From Symbiotaphrina buchneri (lineage: Eukaryota > Ascomycota > Symbiotaphrinales > Symbiotaphrinaceae), in NCBI GenBank assembly GCA_001599915.1, contig BCIG01000002.1:992001-1056000 (forward strand): 64,000 bases of DNA, in the 5' to 3' direction. The translations under genes were made by a program, and so were the position numbers. How positions within the stretch are numbered: the first letter of the stretch is position 1; each line of letters opens with the position of its first letter. The notes under the pieces were generated by a model. That model had not been told where the DNA came from and did no database searches. It saw nothing but the letters and a program-made list of their open reading frames with translations. Below are positions 45,733-54,862 of this stretch, in pieces.

Positions 45733-47440
45733 CCTCTTCCCCCGAAGGTCGACCGAAAATCTCAATGCCAATTCCTTACTGTCAGGGTTGGGGTTCTGTG
45801 GATATACGACATCTTCACCAAAGGTGCCATTAACGCTATCAGTTCTGAAGGTCTACCGGCAATTCTCGCTGCGGATAAACAGAATGGCTTCGACACTGCT
45901 ATTGCCGCTTGGCTGCAATTATCCGTAGCTGGGGAAGACTTAGGAGGTGTTACGCCTAGCTCAAGCAGCTCAAGTGGAGATAATGCCACCCCAGAAGGCG
46001 TCGGGATAATTCCGCTCACCTGCACGTCCCTCGCACCCTCCGCTACCTTCACTCTTACAGCAGCTTGTGCCTCGGAAATTGCGGCTCTACCTCATAGCGG
46101 TTCAAATAACTCTCCTCCCGGTCCTCAAAACTGTACGGAAAGTTGCGATATCTTTCGACTGCTTACCGCTACTTGCTGCGGTATTGGTGGTTCAGTTGGG
46201 AATCCCATTGTCATTCTTCCAGACGTCTCCCTTCCAGCAGCGTTACCCCTTCCTTCTGGCTTCACCCCCTCGGGTTCTCTGGATATCCCTGGAATAACCT
46301 ACCCGGCAGATCAGCCTATACCGGTTCCCGTAACACTACCTTAGGGCTTTGATCCCACAAGCCCAATTGAGTTTCCACCGATGATTTACCCCGCAGCTAC
46401 TCCCCTGAGCGGTCCAGTCATCCTTCCGCCCTCATATACTCCGCCGGCACCATTGACAATCGGTGGTACAACATATCCAGCCAATGTACCGCTTCCGCAA
46501 CCAGTCGTGGTACCGGCTGGATTCATACCTCCATTTCCCTTTGACATTCCCGGCTTCACGTGGCCTGCCGGTACACCCCTACCGGCACCGATACCGCTCG
46601 GGCCGGGAGCCATACCCTTCGGTCCTATCGCCATTCCGCCTGTAGACTTTCCTGGCGGTGTGCCTCTTCCAGAGCCTGTGGTCATCCATCCTGCTGTCGT
46701 TCTTCCGGGTCCATTGACACTCCCTCCTAGCATGCCTTTCCCAACGGATCCGGTGATCGCACCGGTGGAGGAATCGAGCGAGAGCGATAGCGAAGACCTT
46801 CCCACGGAGACCAACGGCGCATTCTATACCGTGATTACAGACGACCCGGTAGCCCTCTCTTCTCTGGCTGCTGACCTCGACACCTCTTATGCCGCAGGGC
46901 TCATAACTCCCATTTTCTTTGCAAGCAACACTAGCTCAACAACACATGCAACCACGCCAACCGCGATTCCGCTCCCAACAATGAACCCGCCGCCTCCGAC
47001 GACAGACCAATGCGCAGCAAATGGTCTTCCGTTGACATCTGACTGCATGCAGATCTCTATACCACAGACAGGTGCAAAAATTGATGCCACTAGCGGCGCC
47101 TGCTTTACGCTTGCGGGTACGACCTTGGAGTGGTGTGATATTACACATCTGGCTCATGCCAGGTCTCGATGGGATGGGATACATCTAAGGGATCGCCTTC
47201 TACGTAAGTCAACTTATCATCCTACTTGCTGAAGCCCCCTTTGCCTTGAGAAGGCTAATCCATGCATGTACAGTACGGAAGACACATTTTTGAGCACAAA
47301 CCTCGCCGCTGAACTCTTTCGGACTCCGTGCTTGCTTTTCAGTGTCGGAGTGGAAGGCAATGGAACTCCCTGGGAGCTGTGTATCAAACGAGTGGGTGCG
47401 AATTGCTTGTTCTCTCCTACGCCGGATGGTGAGAAATAGT
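45733..47440 (+). pseudogene. Degenerate secreted-type protein with 29-residue Pro-rich repeats
   Basis: One frame runs from about 45733 to 47203 and is interrupted within the repeat array. It holds a Ser-rich linker, a Cys-containing segment (LTCTSLAP to ESCDIFRLLTATCCGIGG) and six imperfect 29-residue repeats at 46206-46733. The repeat pattern is YPxxxPLPxPVxLPxGFxPP, ending in xIPG. A disordered Thr/Pro part follows, then a Cys-rich end (TSDCMQIS, GACFTLAG) that seems to continue across a further intron to about 47440. No start codon or signal peptide was found, so the 5' part is lost or lies beyond the recognisable sequence. The composition is that of a cell-wall or secreted protein. I do not recognise the family. 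Confidence 0.45.
46206..46733 (+). repeat. Six imperfect 87 bp coding repeats
   Basis: Consecutive units of about 29 residues share YP, PLP or PIP, PV, LP and a closing IPG or PP. Divergence between units is high, so the array is old. Confidence 0.7.
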
Positions 47441-48101
47441 TGGAAATCGGAATGCACGTATCCGGTGCATGCTACACTGCTTAGTCTCCTGATAATCTTA
47501 GAACCCTTGTCCAGTCTCTGGAAAATTCTGCGCTGCTACTGCTCACTCATTCTTTCCCTCGAATTGTCAAGAATGTCGAACACGATGCTCGTCAGAGCGC
47601 TGACCGCTGACTTTCTCGAGAAACTAGGAGTTCTCTAGACTATGCCTACTAAGGTCTGCGTCGTAATATGTTCCAGACACGGCCAGCCCGCTGCTATCCC
47701 GATATTGCCGCTGACCCGTACCAAGCTACTTAGCTACTCGTTGCGCTTAACAAGTCTCTCGCTGCAAGGTCAGCACTATACGCAGGGGTCCGCAGCGTCC
47801 CCTGCGAGGCTAGAAAAAACCTTATTGACGGCCCCTAAATCTGACTGCATGATGGATCTATATGATTACGGCCGGATATTTTCGCATCAGGCGACTTGAA
47901 CATCATTTCGGACTTCCGAGCTGTCCGAGATCCGGCGACCTTGAGACATGTCATTGGCTGTGTTGTCAAAAATGCGAGATACATAAAGGGGCCAGTAGCG
48001 CCCTTTGGATGTACTGCAAACGAGATAATCCATTTCCATTGCCGAATAAAGTCTATATCGCTCAGTCTCTCGACACCAAGGTCCAGAAAGCCGAGGACAA
48101 A
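47441..48101. other. Intergenic spacer
   Basis: No gene is recognised in these 660 bases, which include the promoter side of the small secreted protein gene. Confidence 0.45.
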
Positions 48102-48825
48102 ATGTCACCAATGTCCTTCAGGCTAGTTCCCTTCCTCCTGCCGCTCATCGGAGTATTCCACGCAGCCCTGGCAGTCCCCTTCGAACTTGAGGGGCGGGCA
48201 GCGGATATCTCCAACGATACTTATGCTCATCTGGATAAAAGACAAGATGGTGGGGTACGTATCGTGGATTCAGTATATAGACTCGGCCGTGCTAATCAAT
48301 CATCCCCAGATCTTCATCTGCACCGACATCAACTGGGGCGGTCAATGCGGATATGCGAAGCAGCCTTGGGATGAATGCATCGTTTTAACAAGCCCTTGGT
48401 AAATGCTTCCTTCGTTGGACAACATATATCTGCATGCAGGGGGCTAATGATACCTTGTCTAGATTTCACAGTATCTCCTCTTTCGGACCAGACTCTGGCA
48501 ACGCGGCCATATTCTACTCGTTAGTACCTTCATTCCTCCCAATTTATGCTTAGACTCTAATGACCAGGACAGAGGCAACCATTGCGAGTCCGACACCGAA
48601 GCTCCTTTTACAATGTTTTATCCAGGGAGTGGCGACCTAGACCAACAGGGATGGGATGACCTGATTGGAAGCTTCATTGTTCGACAGGTCTCGGTCAATA
48701 ATGGAAATCAGTGTGTCCAGAGTGTTGAGGGACCCAGCATATTCCCGGGTGTCAACTGCCAGCGGTGCTGCACTGGATGTGATCTAAGTGGGACGGACTG
48801 CTGCCCTAATGGTGCCATCTGTTAG
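48102..48825 (+). CDS. Small secreted cysteine-rich protein, crystallin-like
   Basis: Four exons (48102-48254, 48310-48398, 48472-48519, 48573-48825) encode about 180 residues. A signal peptide (FRLVPFLLPLIGVFHAALA) is followed by a short propeptide ending in LDKR, a Kex2-type site. The mature part starts QDGGIFICTDINWGGQCGY and contains about 14 cysteines, closing with CQRCCTGCDLSGTDCCPNGAIC-like spacing. ICTDxNWxGxC with the later ISSFGPDSG resembles fungal secreted beta/gamma-crystallin-like small proteins. It is probably an extracellular structural or effector-like protein. The third exon's acceptor was chosen because the nearer AG would create a stop codon. The gene lies beside another, degenerate, secreted-type gene. 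Confidence 0.75.
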
Positions 48826-49532
48826 CTTTTGGTCGCCATTAAAGTCGTGGTATAATGTGTAGTTCATATATGGATTCTGTTGTATATATGCTATGGACTA
48901 AACACACGATAATCAACTCTAATGCATCCATGTGCCACACAACTGTAATCTCGGCCTCTCGAGCGTACGTATTCATATTCATAAGCCGTGAATATACTTC
49001 GTTACGGACTTGAATTGATTAGATGGATTTGCTACAAGGTTCTATGAAAAGGCTATGAAAATGCATCTTTACTGACACTCGGGGCTTTACTCCTTTTTTC
49101 TCTTCTCCCAATCCACGTCCCCGGCTGTTCAAGCAGCCCTACATGCCATCTTAAGCAATGTCTGGGTTTTGCAGCCGGGAAACTCGGTGATTATCGGACA
49201 ATCTGATAAACCATTGCCAAGGCGTGACACGAAGGCCCACAGCCTCCTGAACCCCTGGCGCCGGGAAGTTCCGCTTAAGCGTGGTCGTTGATTATACGAA
49301 ATAGACGGCCTGCCCACAGCAGGAGCAAGCACTTGATCTAGGCAGTGCTCGTTACCCCTGGAAAACGTCTAGGTCTAGGTCTCGCTAGCCTTCAACCTCA
49401 ACCCCCATATGCATATCCTTCGTTGAGATAGGAACTCTATGGCTCAATGTGTGTAGCCGTTGACACAGCTCAAGTCCGTGTTCTCTTGCAAATTTGCCGA
49501 CTAAGCTTTTGGAGAGGCTGCCAGGCAGCAGC
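48826..49532. other. Intergenic spacer
   Basis: No gene is supported in these 707 bases, the 3' flank of the Cys-rich gene and promoter side of the desaturase. Confidence 0.45.
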
Positions 49533-51203
49533 ATGGGATCTTCAATCCGCCCATCGAAGCACCGCGTCCTACCCCGCGATGAAATCGAGAGAAGGATAGT
49601 GAAGGGAGAGGTACTGTTAATCTTCGACCAAAAGGTCCTAAAGCTTAATTCATGGCTGCGGTATCATCCGGGTGGGGATAAAGCTATCCTGCACTTCGTC
49701 GGGAAAGATGCGACGGATGAGATCACAGTGTATGTCGATTTGCTATATATCGCATGAGAACGTATGCTAAGTATTGGCTTGGCTGAGCAGGTTCCATTCG
49801 GCGGATGCATTGCGCATGGCGGAGAACTTCCAGATTGGCGTCGTCAAGGGCCGTTGGGAGAATATGATTCCTCCTATTCAACGGCCTGATCCAAACTCCG
49901 CCGGCGAGGAAATGCAAAATGCTGCTGATTTGGATAGACTTGAGAAGAAAGAATGCCCCCACCGCCAATCTTCGACACTGGGACAAGATTCAGCGGACCA
50001 GAGACCGGCCACAGAACAGTTGAAGCCTTCGTGGCTGGACCTGCGGACTCGGCAGGAGATCGATCTAGACCTGTCGAAATACCCCTCAGTCGATGCCATG
50101 ACACAAGACACAATAGTTGAAAAATACCGGATCCTCCATGAAAAGATAAAAGCAGAAGGCCTCTACACGTGCCCGTACACATGTTACCTCCAAGAAGCCT
50201 GCCGCTGCATCATCTTCTTCTCCCTCTTCCTCTACTTCCTTCACAAGGGGTGGTACATCATCAGCGGGATCTGCATCGGGCTCGTATGGCACCTGCTCGT
50301 CTTCGTCGTACACGACGCCGCACACACCGGCATCACGCACAACTACACGGTCGACTCTCTAATCGCACTGCGCTCGCCAGCGGCATGGGCGGGCTCAGCG
50401 CCGGGTGGTGGAAGCGCAACCACAACGTGCACCACATCGTGACCAACGCGCCCGAGCACGACCCAGACATCGAATACATCCCGCTCTTCGCGCTCTCGCA
50501 CCGCTGCTTTGCCTCCCTTAAGAGCACCTTCTACGACGTCGTCATGGCGTACGACGTGCCCGCACGCTACCTGGTGACCGTCCAGAACTACGCTTACTAC
50601 CCCATCATGTGCGTCGCGCGCTTCAACCTCTACCGCCTCAGCTGGACACACCTCCTCCTCGGCCTCGGCCCACGCAAGGGCGCCGCAGCATGGCACCGCG
50701 CTTATGAGTGTGCCGGCGTGGCCTTGTTCCTGTTCTGGTTCGGCTATGGCGTCGTCTACCGCAGTATCCCCGACCCAACCTCGCGGCTGCTCTTCATCCT
50801 CAGCAGCCATACCAGCGCCGCACCGCTACACGTCCTCTTCACACTCAGCCACTTCGGGATGAGCACGGCGGACCTGGGCGCGGGGGAGTCCTTCGCACAG
50901 CACGCGCTGCGGACCACCATGGATATCGACTGCCCGTCGTGGCTGGACTTCTGGTACGGCGGCCTGCAGTTCCAGGTCGTCCATCATATGTTCCCGCGTG
51001 TGCCGCGCCATAACCTCCGCCGCGCGCAGGCCCTGGTCAAGAGCTTCTGCGAGGAGACGCGCATCCCGTATGCGTTGTTTGGGTTTGTGGATTGTAATCG
51101 CCGTGTGCTGGGCCGGCTGAAGGATGTGGCTAGGCAGGCGGCGATTTTTGCGGCGTGTCAGGAGGCGGTGGCGGAGGAAGCGGTGAGGAAAGGTGGGATG
51201 TGA
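49533..51203 (+). CDS. Delta-8 sphingolipid desaturase (cytochrome b5 fusion) with a one-base frame break
   Basis: Exon 1 (49533-49729) encodes a cytochrome b5 domain with the heme-binding HPGGDKAI. After a 61 bp intron the second exon carries a polar linker and the fatty-acid desaturase domain. The three histidine boxes are HDAAH, HNVHH and the QVVHH box typical of front-end desaturases with N-terminal b5. KRNHNVHHIVTNAPEHDPDIEYIPLFA is the fungal delta-8 sphingolipid desaturase hallmark, part of glucosylceramide synthesis in the ER. Between VDSLI and TALASGMGG, near 50362-50366, the frame jumps by one base, so one base seems missing. All else is conserved, so either the assembly has an error or the loss is recent. 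The ATG at 49533 is the first that fits. Confidence 0.85.
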
Positions 51204-51538
51204 AGGGACTATTGATGGGAATGAGGGAACTGGGCCAGAAGCAAAACTCGAGCAAGAACAATCTTCTGCATCTCAACATACACCGGTTATAAAACTACGT
51301 AATAGATAATAGATATGTTCCCGTGTCTTCTTGTTTACATTGGATCTCCATCTATGGTTGAACGATGCGCAGCAGTAACACCTCGCATATCATCTTCCCC
51401 GGCGATGTAAAGCAAATCCACCAATGCATCTTTCTTCATATTCGCTCCGCGCCTTAGAATTAGACGTCCCCACACTGCTTTGCCCATACATCCGCAGACG
51501 TGTAGAGCTCCTTTGACCGAGCCATGGTCGATATGGAA
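51204..51538. other. Intergenic, 3' flank of the desaturase
   Basis: I see nothing beyond 3' flanking sequence in these 335 bases. Confidence 0.4.
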
Positions 51539-52085
51539 CTAGTGAGATTCACTATATAATTGGGTCAATTTGGCCTCATACTGAGCCATAAGGATCCTAG
51601 GCGGGCGCGTTGCACGGACGGCCTGGTGGCCGTTTGCGTGTATCCGGGCGATGAGCCAGTTGTGGTTTGGCCTGGCCTCATACTGAGCTATTGTAGCTTC
51701 AGCGGCTTTCATCTTCTCCTCTGCTTGCCTTTCTGCCTCCTCTGCCTTTCTTTCTCTCTGCATTATCTCCGTCGGCATCTCCTGTAGTTGGAGCTTTGAC
51801 TCCTTAGCTACACGTTTCACACACCTAGAGCGTTTCATACCTCGACAGCTTTTGTTCTTTCGTTGGCATGGCGGATCGTCTGCCCGGCCTTCTTCGCTTC
51901 CCTAAGGGCCAGTTCGGTGACCCTGTTTAATCTAACTTCATTTGCCATACTCTCCAGTCCTTCTCCCCATATCCCAAGAATTCCTGCTTCCTGTGAATTT
52001 CGACCCAGAGTTATCCGCTGGCGGTTTGAACAATGAACAGCGCACGGGACCAATGCGTGGTTCTCCAACTTCTCCTCCACCATGG
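51539..52085 (-). pseudogene. Coiled-coil frames, possible worn copy of the H3-like locus
   Basis: Two minus-strand frames follow each other: 52083-51835 (ends REAKKAGQTIRHANERTKAVE) and 51838-51539 (QLQEMPTEIMQRERKAEEAE and onward, a heptad-like Glu/Arg/Ala helix). The first also holds CAVHCSNRQRITL and GIWGE, which faintly recall the end of a histone H3 fold (CAIHAKRVTI and IRGE). They may be the remains of a second copy of the histone-fold-plus-helical-tail gene at 52.6-53.0 kb. The similarity is weak. Confidence 0.3.
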
Positions 52086-52558
52086 AAAAAGCAGAAACAC
52101 GAGAACGTGTCTTTGTTCGACCTGGTGTGACACTGGCTACATGCCGAAAGCGGGTTCAGCCGCATATTCATGGGGAAAGCATCCCTATCAATCACCTGTA
52201 CGTATGCGCACACGACAAATGAGTGGGTGGATTGTCTCTCCTCAGTGAAGGAGCCACGAGATTCTGGTTGAGGTAGAAACACACTCTCTTCGCCACGGGT
52301 CTGTGCCGGGTCCCATGTCGGGTTTTGATGAGCCTAGTCCAGGGCGTGTCCAAGGATGGTATCATTGTTGGAATTTTCTAGCTGTTCAGTGAACCAATCA
52401 TATGAATCTTGTATTTGTTGGAACGAAGGGAGTTTTATTCGGTGCCCAGGACGATCTTGTGCGGATGGCGATGAATTTAGAAGTTAGAACTCTAGAATCC
52501 TATCCTAACTAAGATATCTTAGGAGTTATCTGAACCTTTTGAAGTTTCACCGGTATTC

Positions 52559-53025
52559 TCAACCTTCACCGGTATTCTCAAATTCACCCATATTCTCTAC
52601 CTCCTGTAGAACAAGTTCACGTCGTGCAGCTTCAGCTTGAGCACGTGCAACAGCTTCAGCTTGAGCACGCGCAGCAGCTTCAACTTGAGCACGTGCATCT
52701 TCAGCTTTAGCAAGATCACGAGCACGAGTACTAAGACCAACATCGTAGTAACTTCCTGTTGCAGCATTGTCGTACATCCCAGCCATACTACCCCCAAAGA
52801 TTTTACTTGCAGGTGTATAGTGCGGATTTGCCGCAGCCATGATCCGGAGGGCCAACTGCATATCACGGCTCTGTAACATGACGCGGTGAGCATGGATGGT
52901 GCAAAGATTGGAGTCTATGAAGGTTAGTATAGTAATGCAGATAGGTCATGCACGCTCTACATACTCTCGAAGATGCGAACTAGCCATGCCTCGGTCGCTT
53001 CCTGTAACGCCTCGAGGGCACTTCC
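52559..53025 (-). CDS. Histone H3-like fold with Ala/Glu/Gln-repeat C-terminal tail (5' part unresolved)
   Basis: Two minus-strand exons (53025-52966 and 52914-52559) join in phase across a 51 bp intron with a branch-like TACTAAC. The first gives SALEALQEATEAWLVRIFE and the second SNLCTIHAHRVMLQSRDMQL, then ALRIMA. This matches the alpha-2, loop 2 and alpha-3 region of histone H3 (ALQEAxEAYLVxLFEDTNLCAIHAKRV) better than CENP-A. Where H3 ends, a tail of about 85 residues continues: a Gly/Tyr-rich piece and then AR-AQAEA repeats coded by 24 bp units. The upstream part, up to a Q-rich stretch near 53,300-53,400, could not be joined into an H3 N-terminus, and the usual tail (ARTKQT) is not seen. 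It is either a very divergent variant or a decaying gene. Confidence 0.6.
52620..52700 (-). repeat. 24 bp coding tandem repeat
   Basis: Three near-identical units (CAGCTTCAGCTTGAGCACG plus five bases on the + strand) encode repeats of ARAQAEAx in the tail of the H3-like protein. Confidence 0.85.
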
Positions 53026-54114
53026 CTGCCAACGGTATGTCTCTCTGCCTCCAGCTTCGTCCAGCCATAAAAGGCCAAGTTAACTGCGCATGCTTTCCTT
53101 CTCGTAGACAACACATCCACCGATTGCCGACTGATTTCCGGCAGCTATACGACCCACAATCTGCCAATGATTTACAGTACCAAGCCGAGTGGGCTGTACG
53201 GCCCCAGCAGATAGAAGATTAATTGGTTGACACGGTCATCCCATGTTTGACAAAGCTTACGATTTGGTGTGGAATCCCGGAGATGTTGAAAAAGCGCAAG
53301 CAGCGCTTGCTGGAAAGCAGCCATCTGCTGCTGTTGCGGCTGCGGAGCGGGGAGGAGAGACTGCTGCTGCTGGGCGATGGCGGCGGGGGTGGTGTATCGC
53401 TAATATCTATCAGCACAGGAATTTGAAGTGAAGGAAAGAATCTACATGACGCCGGGCTATCCTCCCGGATTGCACCCGAGAACCTTGCCGTGGCTGCAGA
53501 GCATCGATCGAGAAATTATGAGCCGTGGTGACCAGAAATGCCGTAGAATTTCATCGGTCATCTTCTCGAACGCAAACGGCACACTCTGCTCCGTTGTCTG
53601 ATCAAGTCCAGATGGAATAGTCGAAGTACATACGCAAAAGTGCATCCAGTAGCTGTCGTCCGGGAAACATCCCGTCGTCGGCGTTCTTCTCGAGCCAATC
53701 GAACCACAGCGTGGCCAGGGGGGTCCCATACCCAGTAATCTAAGAGCCGGTTGATCAAGTTGTTCGGAACGAGTTCTACCATGGAGTCATCAATCTGCTG
53801 CCACAGGTTTCTTTCTCATACAACGCAGCCATAGCGGGAGGCTGGAGCAGATTCAAGCCGATTACGTACTTCTCTATAAGCATCCCAACGACCAAGATAC
53901 AATGCTGAATCTTACCACGTACTCGGTGACCTCGGCGTCTAGAATTTGATACCTTCTCTTTCGTCCAACTGCCCGGGCTCTCCCCCATCTGGCTCACCCT
54001 TGAAGCTCGATTTGGGGCAGCTTCCTCCTCCGTCATATTCACCTTGCGTTCTTGATGGTAGTTCTTGATAATAGTTCGAATGGTAGGCGCGTTCCTTTTT
54101 TGTTCAGCTTTCAA
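53026..54114 (-). other. Possible 5' part of the H3-like locus, not resolved
   Basis: On the minus strand an ATG-started frame at 54114-53776 (MKAEQKRNAPTIRTIIKNYH) is basic and polar, and near 53,220-53,400 a frame reads AQQQQSLLPAPQPQQQQMAA. Neither belongs to a family I know, and in-phase splicing to the H3-like exons could not be shown. Between them is TLWFDWLEKNADDGMFPG in another frame. It may be one split gene or decayed sequence. Confidence 0.3.
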
Positions 54115-54862
54115 TATACATCCTTTACCCCGGAGTTAAAAGGGCCTTTAGGGCCAAGGCTCTCCCAGATTTTTTTCGATACGGATTGTCACTTATAGTC
54201 GGTTCTCCTTTTAAATATGGATAGAGTGCCGTTCCAAGGTTCTCGAAAGGCTGTGGATGATACGGAAAACATAATTGATATATATCAGAAGAAGCACTGA
54301 CCACTATAGATTACGGTGGGTACAAGGCTGATCAAATAACATTGGCTCATGTTTGCTAGGATTATGTGCCCCCCCTTTTGCTTGTAGCAAACATGCAAGC
54401 AAACAACACGGTGACTCATAGCTGCCCATGATAATCTGCAGTGAAGCAGCAGGACTTTTCGCCCTGAATTCACGTAAACGATTAGTATAATCTGATTCCA
54501 CATATGAACATGGCTGTCCACTTCTTATGGTTAACCTGTACACAGACTGTCGAATATTGGGCAGTGCCATCTTTATCGAGTGCCGCTGCCAGTGTGTGCT
54601 GTGGACAGTACTATTGGGCAATTAGTCTTGGAAAGCTATCGCGTCAACCTCGCGTTTTTACCTGCCTATATCGGATAGCCATCGCTATCAGTAGCCACCA
54701 GGCAACCACACGTTTAGTTCGCTCGATCGGCCATCCTTCAACTTTTCCATGCTGTTCCCAACAATGACGACGATTGGCGCAAATGGACATCGTTTAAGGA
54801 ACAGAAGAGGGTGTTGCTAAGTCGACCGAGGCGTCGGGTTCCCAACCGCATATCCTGTTTCT
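54115..54862. other. Intergenic spacer
   Basis: No gene is supported here. A complete ABC-C transporter would be expected to have its TMD0 region upstream of 54863, but I cannot find it in these 748 bases. Confidence 0.4.

Noticed and set aside
52620-52700. Regular 24 bp repeats suggesting a CRISPR-like array
   Set aside because: There are no spacers; the units are contiguous, coding and in phase with the H3-like protein tail, and the host is a eukaryote.
52559-53025. CENP-A (centromeric H3) as the identity of the histone-fold gene
   Set aside because: The NLCTIHAHRV segment is of the canonical H3 type, and no CENP-A-like longer loop 1 or N-terminus could be found.
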